Assembly (NCBI RefSeq): GCF_026988655.1
Contig: NZ_JALSKT010000083.1
Coordinates: 18,426 to 82,425 of the forward strand
Direction: 5' to 3'
Source of the DNA: Sulfurimonas sp.
GTDB lineage: Bacteria > Campylobacterota > Campylobacteria > Campylobacterales > Sulfurimonadaceae
DNA: 64,000 nucleotides
The notes under the pieces are model-generated. The model was not told where the DNA came from and made no database searches. It saw only the letters and a program-made list of their open reading frames with translations. The position numbers and the translations under genes are program-made. Every line of letters begins with the position of its first letter. Position 1 is the first letter of the stretch. Below are positions 27,233 to 35,203 of the stretch, one piece after another.

Positions 27233-28031
27233 AAATCATCTCTCTCTTATTGTTGCGCTTGTTAGTATCTTATTTTCACTTCAGATTTTTACTATAGTTG
27301 AGCGTTCTATAGATGCATATAAAGATAAACTTGCAACAAATTATTCACTTGTGATTGTGAGCCAAAAAAAGCTTGAACAACAAGCCTTATTAAAAAAAGT
27401 ACCGACTATAGCGACTATGGAAGAAATATCGCCTGATAGTGTCATAAAAAAACTAGATACTAAAATAAGCAAAAAAAATATGGATTTACTTAAAGTTACT
27501 CTGCCGAAGTTTTATAAGCTGCGTTTGAAAAAGTATCCAACGCCTGATGAGGTTGAAGGTATTACAAAAAAATTGATGAGTATTGCTTCTATCACAAAGG
27601 TGGAGACGTTTTCAGCTACACATGACACGATTTATAAGCTTTTGTTACTTTTTAAAACTGTTATTTTTGTCCTTGCTTTTACTATTCTTGTTGTGACTGT
27701 TTTACTTATCTTTAAAGAGCTTCGCATATGGCAGTTTAAACATAATGAACGCATGAGCATTATGAGTCTTTTTGGTGCGCCTACGTGGTTGCGTTCAGCC
27801 GTACTGTTTCGTCTTGCTATTGTTGATGCACTTATTGCAGCATTCATTAGTTTTGTGATTTTTGCTTACATATCTTCTACTGAGTGGGTAAGCCAACAAC
27901 TGCATACTATTGGAATTCAAATTATTGTTTTTGACAAAGGGTATGACTTTTTGATGATGCTTGGTGTTTCTATCATTGTCTCAGTTTTTCTTGCAGGTTT
28001 TATAGTTTTGGGACATAAAGAAGAGGTATGA
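27219..28031 (+). CDS. ftsX: Cell-division membrane protein FtsX
   Basis: About 270 residues. ATG 27219 with GGAG six bases upstream is preferred over the TTG at 27207. Topology fits FtsX: helix 1 at about 8-27, a periplasmic domain of about 120 residues, then helices at about 140-163, 187-212 and 241-263. The permease signature before helix 3 is ERMSIMSLFGAPTWLRSAVLFR, the normal place for the FtsE-contact segment. It overlaps ftsE at its 5' end and the EnvC-type gene at its 3' end. Sequence similarity in this family is low, so neighbours and topology carry most of the assignment. Confidence 0.88.
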   Translation: MKSFKNHLSLIVALVSILFSLQIFTIVERSIDAYKDKLATNYSLVIVSQKKLEQQALLKKVPTIATMEEISPDSVIKKLDTKISKKNMDLLKVTLPKFYKLRLKKYPTPDEVEGITKKLMSIASITKVETFSATHDTIYKLLLLFKTVIFVLAFTILVVTVLLIFKELRIWQFKHNERMSIMSLFGAPTWLRSAVLFRLAIVDALIAAFISFVIFAYISSTEWVSQQLHTIGIQIIVFDKGYDFLMMLGVSIIVSVFLAGFIVLGHKEEV

Positions 28032-29257
28032 TGCATAAGATTTTTCTCGCTTTTGTACTTCTTTCTTCTGTGCTTTTTGCACGTGCAGAGATCGATACAA
28101 AGATAAAAAAGACGCATACAAAGTTAAGCTCATATAGTAAAAACTATGCCAATATAAGTAAAAAAATGTCAAATACAGCTAGAGCTATTTTAAAACAAAA
28201 AGCAAAACTTCAAAAACAGATGAAGTATCTGGAAAAATTAAAAAATGACCTAGCCTCTAAAGAGTTGACTTATGGTGAAAATACAAAACAACTCCAAGAG
28301 TTAAAAAAAGCACAAAGCAAACTACAAGAACAAAAAAACAAGCTTGAAGAAGAGCTTGTGTTTGTCATAGCTCAAAGTGTTTCACTCTCTGTTATCTTGG
28401 AAGAAGAGTACCCTGAAAATGAAGAGTCTCTAATACAGATAGAAGTTCTAAAATCAAAACTAAAAGTTTCCAAGGAAAAAGCAAAAGAACTAGGAAATAA
28501 ATTTTTTGAGTATGAAAAAACTATTGGGCTCTTAAATTCACATGCAAGTTCTTTAGAAAAAAGTATCTCCTTTATTGATAAAAAGAGAAAAAAACTGCTC
28601 GCTACAACAAAAGCAAATAAACTAGCACTGAAAAAACTTGAACGAGCAAAGGCATCGTATAAAAAAGAGTTGAAAAAATTGTTACAAAGACAAAGGGCAC
28701 TTAAAAGTACTCTTGAAAAACTTAACCTTGTAAAAAAAGATGAAAGAAGAAAAGCAAAATTAGAGAGAGAACGAAAACGTGCTTTTGCCGAAAAAAATGT
28801 TAATCTTAATGAAAATCTTCCTAAGGTGAAAAAACATGGCAGTAGCTATCAAAGTATGAAAACCATTCGGTATAGAGGTAGAAAAACGATAGCCCCACTT
28901 GATCGTTATACGATTACAAAAAAATATGGAACATATACAGACCCGATATATAACATTAAAATCTTTAACGAATCTATCTCACTTAAAGCGAAAAAACCAA
29001 ATGCTAAAGTGAAAAATGTACTCAATGGGAAAGTAATCTATGCAGATAATACCGCAGTCCTTGATAACATAGTCATCATAGAACATAAAAATGGACTTCA
29101 TACTATTTACGCAAATCTTTCTCAGATTGCCCCAAATATCAAAAGAGGGAAGAAGGTTAAACGGGGAGCGGTGATAGGGCGTATACAAAATGAACTTGTG
29201 TTTGAAGTAACACAAAAATCGTATCATATCAACCCGATACGTTTATTTAAATATTAG
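28028..29257 (+). CDS. EnvC-type murein hydrolase activator (degenerate LytM)
   Basis: 409 residues: signal peptide (about 1-19, VLFARAE), a long coiled coil from about 25 to 255 rich in Lys/Glu/Leu, then a LytM/M23 domain at 295-409. The metal site of active M23 enzymes is missing: the H-x-x-x-D position reads YNIKIFNES, and the H-x-H is HTIYANLS and ELVFEV. Loss of these residues is the hallmark of EnvC, which binds FtsX and activates amidases without cutting itself. It overlaps ftsX as ATGA. The stop codon lies in the left arm of the terminator hairpin. Confidence 0.88.
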   Translation: MMHKIFLAFVLLSSVLFARAEIDTKIKKTHTKLSSYSKNYANISKKMSNTARAILKQKAKLQKQMKYLEKLKNDLASKELTYGENTKQLQELKKAQSKLQEQKNKLEEELVFVIAQSVSLSVILEEEYPENEESLIQIEVLKSKLKVSKEKAKELGNKFFEYEKTIGLLNSHASSLEKSISFIDKKRKKLLATTKANKLALKKLERAKASYKKELKKLLQRQRALKSTLEKLNLVKKDERRKAKLERERKRAFAEKNVNLNENLPKVKKHGSSYQSMKTIRYRGRKTIAPLDRYTITKKYGTYTDPIYNIKIFNESISLKAKKPNAKVKNVLNGKVIYADNTAVLDNIVIIEHKNGLHTIYANLSQIAPNIKRGKKVKRGAVIGRIQNELVFEVTQKSYHINPIRLFKY

Positions 29258-29305
29258 ACTTCATGCATAATCTAAATATATATATTTAGGTTATGCATGA
29301 AGTCT
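29256..29305 (+). terminator. Intrinsic terminator after ftsE-ftsX-envC
   Basis: Arms 29256-29279 and 29282-29305 are a 24-base inverted repeat, AGACTTCATGCATAATCTAA against its complement, with one G-T pair and a very short loop; ATTTTTA follows. The left arm starts inside the envC stop codon. The symmetrical A- and T-rich flanks could let it work in both directions. Confidence 0.85.
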
Positions 29306-29314
29306 ATTTTTAGA

Positions 29315-29320
29315 TATAAT
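29315..29320 (+). promoter_or_regulatory. -10 element of thrC
   Basis: TATAAT nine bases after the terminator hairpin, 28 bases before the thrC ATG. A -35 at the normal distance would lie inside the hairpin (TATGCA), so promoter and terminator share DNA. Confidence 0.55.
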
Positions 29321-29348
29321 TTCAAAAATAAAATTATAGAGAAATAAT

Positions 29349-30821
29349 ATGAACTTTATTCAAACTCGTGGTGTTGATAGTGCTAAATCTGAAAAGGTAA
29401 CTTTTTCAGAAGCGATTTTAAGTCCAATAGCCTCTTTTGGCGGTCTTTATGTACCGGAGAGTCTTCCTGATTTAGGGGAAGAATTTTTAAACAAACATCT
29501 GAACTCTTCATACAAAGAACTAGCAAAAGATATGCTTTCTCGTTTTGAGATAGATATAGATAGTGCTGTTATTGATGAAGCCTTACAGTTATATGATAAG
29601 TTTGATGATGCGTCAAATCCTGTTCCTGTTGTTAAAGTAAAAGAAAATCTTTATATCAGTGAACTTTATCACGGACCAACCCGCGCATTTAAAGATATGG
29701 CATTGCAACCTTTTGGTGTTGTTTTATCTTCCATTGCACAAAGATTAAATCAAAATTATCTTATCCTAGCTGCTACAAGTGGAGATACTGGTCCTGCTGC
29801 TTTAGAAACATTTAAAAACCGTAAAAACATTAAAGTGGCTTGTCTGTATCCTGATGGTGGAACAAGTGATGTACAACGTTTACAAATGGTTACAGAAGAT
29901 GCTGCTAACCTGAAAGTGATTGGAATCAATGGCGTTTTTGATGATGCACAAAATGCACTGAAAAGACTTCTGGCTTCTGAGAGTTTTAAAAAAGCATTGC
30001 ATGAAAAAGATACAAAACTCTCAGCTGCAAACTCTGTGAATTTTGGGCGTATCATTTTTCAAATCATTTATCATATTCACTCTTATTTGGAGCTTGTGCG
30101 TCAAGATGCAATCTCTATGGGAGAAAAAGTTTACTTAAACGTGCCAAGTGGAAACTTTGGAAATGCTCTTGGTGGTTACTATGCTTGGAAGATGGGTCTG
30201 CCGGTTGAAAAAATCATCATCTCATCAAATGAGAACAATGTCCTTACTCGCCTTATTCGTGATGGAAAATATGACCTAAGAGATTCAAAAGTCATTGGGA
30301 CAACTTCTCCTGCTATGGATATTTTAAAATCTTCCAATGTTGAGAGAGTTTTATATGATCTTTTTGGAGAAGCAAGAACGAAAGAACTTATGGAGAGTCT
30401 TGAGACGGAGCATATGTATGAGCTAAACGCAGTAGAACTTAAAAAACTTCGAGAATATTTTGATGCAGATTTTTGTATAGGCGCAGAGGGCAAAAAGTAT
30501 ATAAAAGAGACATTTGAGAACTACAACTATCTTATGGATCCACATACTGCAACTTGTATGAAGTCTTATGAGACTTGTTCTAAGCCTGAGATAAAAACTA
30601 TTGCATATTCAACTGCAGAGTGGACAAAATTTTCACCAGTCATTGCAAATGCCTTAACAGGGGAAGTAGATACTAAAGACATTAAAGCTTTAGAGTCCAT
30701 CTCTCAAGTGGCACATCTTGAAATTCCAGCTATGATAAAGGAATTGTTTACAAAAGAGATAGCACAAAAAACTGTTATCGAAAAAGAAAATATTGAAGAA
30801 GAGATACTGAAGTTTTTATAA
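29349..30821 (+). CDS. thrC: Threonine synthase
   Basis: ThrC converts O-phosphohomoserine to threonine with PLP. The protein is 490 residues, of the longer class. It begins FIQTRGVDSAKSEKVTFSEAI, has the PLP-binding Lys in LYHGPTRAFKDMALQPFG (about 114), the phosphate loop ATSGDTGPAALE, and VPSGNFGNALGGYYA, all standard. It appears to be a single-gene unit with its own promoter just after the ftsEX-envC terminator. Other thr genes are not in the window. It converges on the MORN-like gene with only 23 bases between the stop codons and no clear terminator. Confidence 0.96.
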   Translation: MNFIQTRGVDSAKSEKVTFSEAILSPIASFGGLYVPESLPDLGEEFLNKHLNSSYKELAKDMLSRFEIDIDSAVIDEALQLYDKFDDASNPVPVVKVKENLYISELYHGPTRAFKDMALQPFGVVLSSIAQRLNQNYLILAATSGDTGPAALETFKNRKNIKVACLYPDGGTSDVQRLQMVTEDAANLKVIGINGVFDDAQNALKRLLASESFKKALHEKDTKLSAANSVNFGRIIFQIIYHIHSYLELVRQDAISMGEKVYLNVPSGNFGNALGGYYAWKMGLPVEKIIISSNENNVLTRLIRDGKYDLRDSKVIGTTSPAMDILKSSNVERVLYDLFGEARTKELMESLETEHMYELNAVELKKLREYFDADFCIGAEGKKYIKETFENYNYLMDPHTATCMKSYETCSKPEIKTIAYSTAEWTKFSPVIANALTGEVDTKDIKALESISQVAHLEIPAMIKELFTKEIAQKTVIEKENIEEEILKFL

Positions 30822-30844
30822 CTTTCGTATCTACAACTTTGAGT

Positions 30845-31432
30845 CTACTCTAAACCATATTTCTTCAAATCTACTTTAATCTCTTTAGCTTTATCTTTTA
30901 ATATTTTTTGAATTACAGGATTTCTATCCATCTTGTAGGTTTCAGTTTTAACAACTTTTCCACTGTGATCATAGTACTTTTTAAGACCGACTTTGTAGTT
31001 GTTTTTGTAATAAACGTCAGATGATTTGTAACCATCTTCATCCCAGTCCGTCATTACACCTTCTCTTTTTCCGTTGATATAATTGACTTGTGAACCTAGT
31101 TGTCCATTATCATAGTACATTTTTTGGATTCCATCTTTTTGTCCATTGAGATACTTTACAACAAGCTTTTTTTTGCCATTGTCATAGTAAGAAGTGTAGA
31201 TGCCATTTTCTTTGCCATCTTTAAAGTTTACTTTTGATTTGATATGACCATCATCAGTGTACCAAGTTGTCATTCCTTCTCTTTTACAGTCTATGTAGGT
31301 TGATTCTTGTGTAGAGTCTTTGACAATATGTTTGCCAGGATTTTTACATAAAAGTGCACTCTTTTCTTGCGCATAAAGTGAAACAGAAGAAAATAATAAA
31401 CTAGAACTCAATAATATATGAAGTGTTTTCAT
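30845..31432 (-). CDS. Secreted MORN/YwqK-type repeat protein
   Basis: About 195 residues. ATG 31432 is preferred over the TTG at 31438, with AAGG seven bases upstream. A signal peptide ends near SLYAQ (about 22). The mature part has about five repeats of 22-23 residues in the MORN/YwqK style: GMTTWYTDDGHIKSKVNFKDG, NGIYTSYYDNGKKKLVVKY, DGIQKMYYDNGQLGSQVNY, EGVMTDWDEDGYKSSDVYY, VGLKKYYDHSGKVVKTE. Such repeats form beta-hairpin ladders and are often labelled antitoxin YwqK, but the signal peptide places this one in the periplasm or at the surface. Specific function unknown. Confidence 0.8.
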   Translation of the reverse strand: MKTLHILLSSSLLFSSVSLYAQEKSALLCKNPGKHIVKDSTQESTYIDCKREGMTTWYTDDGHIKSKVNFKDGKENGIYTSYYDNGKKKLVVKYLNGQKDGIQKMYYDNGQLGSQVNYINGKREGVMTDWDEDGYKSSDVYYKNNYKVGLKKYYDHSGKVVKTETYKMDRNPVIQKILKDKAKEIKVDLKKYGLE

Positions 31433-31574
31433 AGCCAAACCTTTTTGTTTTAATATTAAAAATAATTATAGCATACTTGTTTTAGAATAAAGTTTTACTA
31501 TTCATATAATAATATCTAACATATTAAGGCATAGCTAATTATTACTAATGTAAAATATAGTCATAGGGATAATT

Positions 31575-31982
31575 ATGAATGATTCAATGGAAGAAGAACT
31601 AAGAAAAAAACGGGATATGCTTTATTATAACCAGTTGGTAACAAATGAAAGAAAGGCAGAAGCTAAGCGTAACAAAAAATTGAAAAAAAAGAGAAGCACA
31701 AGTTTTGGCTCTCAAAAAGTTGATTTTAAAGATTACATATACGTTCCTGAAGAGTGGGAAGGTTTGGCGTATGCTATTTATTTTGTACTAGTTCCTTATA
31801 TAACGGGAGCTATCTTTCTTTTCTTGGTGGTTGCCCGTGGAAGTTATGAAAATTTTATGCTTCTAAACTTAAATGCTTTTCCTATTGTATGGATAATAGG
31901 CTATGAGATAGTTGCGGTTTGTCTCTTGGTATGGATACTCGTACTCTTTCTTAATTATGATCCCGAGGATGATGATTATTAA
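31575..31982 (+). CDS. Conserved hypothetical two-span membrane protein
   Basis: 135 residues. The N-terminal 50 are very basic and helical (EEELRKKRDMLYYNQ, KAEAKRNKKLKKKRS), then two membrane helices at about 64-86 and 101-126, and an acidic end DPEDDDY. No family is recognised. The basic cytoplasmic tail could bind nucleic acid or lipid head groups. AGGGATAATT is upstream of the ATG. The stop is followed immediately by a copy of the repeated AAACGCAG word, which pairs with another copy inside proC. Confidence 0.6.
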   Translation: MNDSMEEELRKKRDMLYYNQLVTNERKAEAKRNKKLKKKRSTSFGSQKVDFKDYIYVPEEWEGLAYAIYFVLVPYITGAIFLFLVVARGSYENFMLLNLNAFPIVWIIGYEIVAVCLLVWILVLFLNYDPEDDDY

Positions 31983-32004
31983 CTAAACGCAGTAGCGTGA
32001 ACTT

Positions 32005-32763
32005 TTACAGTTCAACTGCTTTTTTATAGGCGCTCTCTACTGCGTTTATACACGCACTTCTTACATTTCCATCTTCAAGTGCTCCATATCCTGCTGCTGT
32101 CGTGCCACCAGGACTCATCACTCCATCTTTGAGCAAAGCAGGATGGATATCTTGAATAAGTGTCCCAAAACCATCAAATAAACCTCTCATAATAGCCATA
32201 GCATCATCACGTTTGAGTCCTTGTTTTACTGCACCATCAGCGAGGGCTTCTGCTACAAGTGCAAGATATGCTGGACCACTTCCGGCAAGTGCTGTGGCAA
32301 TATCTATCTCTTTTTCACTTCCAAGCCAACGAGTTGCCCCAATAGCACCTAAAAGTTCTAAGGCTTCATCTTTAAACGCAGTATCACCTGTTAAAGTAGT
32401 CATAGATTTCCCTACACTTGCAGCAAGATTTGGCATGGTGCGAACTACTGCGTTTGTGTTGAGATTTGATTGTAATTTTTCTATGCTTGTTCCTGCTAAT
32501 ACTGAGTAGATTATCTTTGCAGTACCTTGAAGTTTGTGTGAAATCTCCTCTACATTTGCTGGTTTGACACACAGCATGATAGTCTTGTCGTTTATGTCAA
32601 AGTTATCAAGAAGATGCTTTTGTATCTCCACACCTAGTGCATTTTCAAACGCAGTAAGCTTGCCTAAATCTCTTCCTACTACTTCGATTTTATAATTGTT
32701 TTTAAGTCCCTTGGCAATGCTTAAAGCCATATTTCCATTTCCAATAAATGTGATAGTTTTCAT
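32005..32763 (-). CDS. proC: Pyrroline-5-carboxylate reductase
   Basis: ProC reduces pyrroline-5-carboxylate to proline, the last step of proline synthesis. 252 residues. The NAD(P)-binding start is TITFIGNGNMALSIAKGL, and the family signature is seen as MSPGGTTAAGYGALEDGNVRSACINAVESA near the C-terminus. The active-site region ALAGSGPAYLALVAEALADGAVKQGL is intact. It is divergent from proA (gap of about 85 bases), so the two proline-pathway genes share a control region. It contains four copies of the AAACGCAG word, an unusually high density for 759 bases. Confidence 0.95.
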   Translation of the reverse strand: MKTITFIGNGNMALSIAKGLKNNYKIEVVGRDLGKLTAFENALGVEIQKHLLDNFDINDKTIMLCVKPANVEEISHKLQGTAKIIYSVLAGTSIEKLQSNLNTNAVVRTMPNLAASVGKSMTTLTGDTAFKDEALELLGAIGATRWLGSEKEIDIATALAGSGPAYLALVAEALADGAVKQGLKRDDAMAIMRGLFDGFGTLIQDIHPALLKDGVMSPGGTTAAGYGALEDGNVRSACINAVESAYKKAVEL

Positions 32764-32848
32764 AAAAGTCCTAAATATTTTTCTAGAAGTATAGCATATG
32801 GCAAATATGAGTGAAGGATAAAGTCAAAATAATCTAAAGTGTGTTACT

Positions 32849-34120
32849 ATGACATTCTTAAAATTTAACGTTAAAATGAGCAACAAAATGGAACAATTTT
32901 TACAAGAAGCAAAATCTTCAAGCAGAGTATTAAATACTTTGAGTGGACATGAAAAAAATAGAATCCTTAAAGAGATGGCAAATTCTTTGCGGGCAAATAC
33001 TATGAATCTTATAGAAGCCAACGCAATAGATATGATGGAAGGGGAAAAGAACAAACTCTCTTCGGCTTTGATGGATAGACTTTTTTTAGATGAAGAGCGT
33101 ATAGAGTCTATGGCTGTGGCTATAGAAGAGATAGCGGCACTCAAAGAACCTGTAGGTCGGGTACTTGATGGCTGGGTAACTGATGATGGTTTAAAGATTG
33201 AAAAAGTAAGTATTCCTATCGGAGTGATTGGGATTATTTATGAATCCCGTCCAAATGTGACGAGTGATACCGCAGCGCTTTGCTTTAAAAGCTCAAATGT
33301 TTGTGTGCTTAAAGGTGGAAAAGAAGCTGAACACTCAAACAAAGCTATTGCACTCGCACTAAAAGCTGTGTTGGAGAATAATGACCTGCCAAGTTCATTG
33401 ATCTCGCTTATTCCAGACAGTTCACGTGAGGGTGTTGCCAAACTTATCAAGATGGATAAGTATGTTGATCTGATTATTCCACGTGGTGGAGCAGGGCTTA
33501 TCAAGTATGTGAGTGAAAATGCAACTGTGAGTGTTGTCAAGCACGATAAGGGGCAGTGTCACACTTACATCGACAAAGATGCGAACATTTCAAACGCAGT
33601 AAAGATTGCTATCAATGCAAAAGTGCAAAGACCGGGTGTTTGTAATGCTATGGAGACTTTACTTGTCGATAAGGCAATAGCAAAAGAGACATTACCAATT
33701 TTAAAAGAGGCTTTTGATAAAACACATACAGAGTTAAAAGGTTGTGTCAATACACAAGAGATTATAGAGGTTGCAAATGCAACAGATGAAGATTATGATA
33801 CTGAATATCTGGCAAATATTTTAAATCTTAAAGTAGTGGAGGGCGTACAAGGTGCTATAGAGCATATCGTACGCTTTGGTTCGGGACATTCTGAGTCTAT
33901 CATCACTGAAAACATAACAACAGCAGAAGCATTTTTGAACAACATTGATGCAGCTGCAGTTTATGTTAATGCTTCGACACGTTTTACTGATGGTGGTGCA
34001 TTTGGTTTTGGTGCGGAAGTAGGTATCAGCACCAACAAACTTCATGCACGTGGACCGATGGGAATAGAAGGCCTAACAACGTATAAGTACAAAATCTATG
34101 GTCAAGGGCAAATAAGATAA
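32849..34120 (+). CDS. proA: Gamma-glutamyl phosphate reductase
   Basis: ProA makes glutamate-5-semialdehyde with NADPH. The protein is up to 423 residues. Family features: YESRPNVTSDTAALCFKSSN, LKGGKEAEHSNKA, IIPRGGAGLIKYVSENATVSVVKH, the catalytic Cys in KVQRPGVCNAMETLLVD (about 270) and ARGPMGIEGLTTYKY at the end. The start is uncertain: ATG 32849 (track), ATG 32876 (MSNKMEQ) or ATG 32888 (MEQFLQEA, the usual family start); none has a strong ribosome site. The 3' end meets the Crp/Fnr gene as TAATG. proB is not here. Confidence 0.95.
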   Translation: MTFLKFNVKMSNKMEQFLQEAKSSSRVLNTLSGHEKNRILKEMANSLRANTMNLIEANAIDMMEGEKNKLSSALMDRLFLDEERIESMAVAIEEIAALKEPVGRVLDGWVTDDGLKIEKVSIPIGVIGIIYESRPNVTSDTAALCFKSSNVCVLKGGKEAEHSNKAIALALKAVLENNDLPSSLISLIPDSSREGVAKLIKMDKYVDLIIPRGGAGLIKYVSENATVSVVKHDKGQCHTYIDKDANISNAVKIAINAKVQRPGVCNAMETLLVDKAIAKETLPILKEAFDKTHTELKGCVNTQEIIEVANATDEDYDTEYLANILNLKVVEGVQGAIEHIVRFGSGHSESIITENITTAEAFLNNIDAAAVYVNASTRFTDGGAFGFGAEVGISTNKLHARGPMGIEGLTTYKYKIYGQGQIR

Positions 34121-34764
34121 TGCTCTGTATAGAAGAACTTAAAAAGGTTAGTTTCTTTGAAAACTTAGATGAGAAAGAGTTAAAACTTTTACTTTCTATA
34201 TCTAGAAAAAGAAACTTTTCTCAAGGTGAAGTGGTTTTTTATGAAAAAGAGATGCCAAGGCATCTTACTATGGTGCTTCAAGGAACTATAAAAATATATA
34301 AAATTGATCCTAAAAACAATGAGATAGTTTTACACCGTTTCATCCCTTCAAACTTTGTAGCTGAAATGGCTGTTTTTGAGGGTATCTGCTACCCAGCGTC
34401 TGCTGCGTTTGAAACAGAGGGCAGTGTACTAGAGATTGATTTTGAAAAGTTTAAGCAGCATTTTTTAAAAAATGAAGATATAGCCTTAGCCCTTTTTCGT
34501 TCTTTGACACAAAAAATAAAATATTTAGATAATGTAATCAATCTCAATGTCATACTTGATTCAACCGCAAGAGTTGCGAAGTATATTTGTGAAAACGATG
34601 ATGCTTTGAAGATGAAAAACAATCAGCTTGCACAGTACTTGCATATGACACCTGAAACGCTCTCTCGCATCCTTAAAAAGTTTGTAAAACTTGGGTTTGT
34701 AAAAAAATCAAAAAACACTTTTATGATTATAGATAAAGAAGCACTGACAATTCTTTACGAATAA
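34120..34764 (+). CDS. Crp/Fnr-family transcription regulator
   Basis: 214 residues. Effector domain at 8-125 in the cyclic-nucleotide-binding fold (FSQGEVVFYEKEMPRHLTMVLQGTIKIYK), a dimer helix, and a helix-turn-helix at 165-190 (NNQLAQYLHMTPETLSRILKKF) whose recognition helix contains E-T-x-S-R as in Fnr/Dnr-type proteins. It lacks the N-terminal cysteine cluster of oxygen-sensing FNR. Its position directly before a TTGAT-N4-GTCAA palindrome and a probable NO-response cluster suggests a DNR/NNR-type nitric oxide or haem sensor, an inference. It is translationally coupled to proA (TAATG), but the downstream genes have their own promoter. Confidence 0.88.
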   Translation: MLCIEELKKVSFFENLDEKELKLLLSISRKRNFSQGEVVFYEKEMPRHLTMVLQGTIKIYKIDPKNNEIVLHRFIPSNFVAEMAVFEGICYPASAAFETEGSVLEIDFEKFKQHFLKNEDIALALFRSLTQKIKYLDNVINLNVILDSTARVAKYICENDDALKMKNNQLAQYLHMTPETLSRILKKFVKLGFVKKSKNTFMIIDKEALTILYE

Positions 34765-34774
34765 TCTTACCGTA

Positions 34775-34816
34775 TTGATATAAGTCAACTTTTTTTTACC
34801 CTTTGTGTTTTACAAT
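34775..34816 (+). promoter_or_regulatory. FNR/DNR-type box and -10 upstream of the DUF2249-like gene
   Basis: TTGATATAAGTCAA at 34775-34788 is one base from the FNR/DNR consensus TTGAT-N4-ATCAA. TACAAT (34811-34816) follows, so a start near 34823 would put the box at -41.5, the standard class II activation position. The regulator gene ends 10 bases upstream of it. AAGAAGGA is the ribosome site of the gene at 34847. Confidence 0.75.
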
Positions 34817-34846
34817 TGCACAAATTATTAAAAGAAGGATTGAATT

Positions 34847-35194
34847 ATGTCACATATTCCAAACGAAGCACAAAAAGTAGAAATTGAAGGTGCTACTGTA
34901 GATTTTTATAAATTAGAAAAAGATGGACAAAGTACCTATTACTTTGACACTTCAAAAGAGGGTCCCCCACATCCAATGGTTAATGCAATGGCAGGAATTG
35001 CTGCAATTAAAGGCACAAATGGTACAGTAGTAATGATAAATCATAAAGCACCAGGTGGACTTTTTGCAAAACTTGAAAATGATGTACAGTACGTTATAGA
35101 AGAGTTGTCTGATGGACTTGTCAAAGTTGTTTTTTCTTACAATCCAAATGCAACAGCAGAAACAGATTTGACGCAAACATCTTGTGCAGGATAA
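34847..35194 (+). CDS. DUF2249-like small protein of the NO cluster
   Basis: 115 residues, soluble. The core GPPHPMVNAMAGIAAIKGTNGTVVMINHKAPGGLFAKLE followed by YVIEELSDGLVKVVF matches the pattern of DUF2249/SirA-like (TusA-fold) proteins: P-x-P-M helix, L-V-x-x-N-x-x-x-P-x-x-L strand-turn, then D-G-x-V-x-V. The C-terminal CAG may be significant since TusA-like proteins work with cysteines, but its position is unusual. DUF2249 proteins often lie beside denitrification and NO-detoxification genes. The predicted FNR-type box governs it, and the membrane protein begins 10 bases later. Confidence 0.7.
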   Translation: MSHIPNEAQKVEIEGATVDFYKLEKDGQSTYYFDTSKEGPPHPMVNAMAGIAAIKGTNGTVVMINHKAPGGLFAKLENDVQYVIEELSDGLVKVVFSYNPNATAETDLTQTSCAG

Positions 35195-35203
35195 GCAAAC
35201 AAG

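Noticed and set aside
28028-29257. Active M23 endopeptidase
   Set aside because: The zinc-binding His and Asp positions are substituted, so it is better read as an EnvC-type activator.
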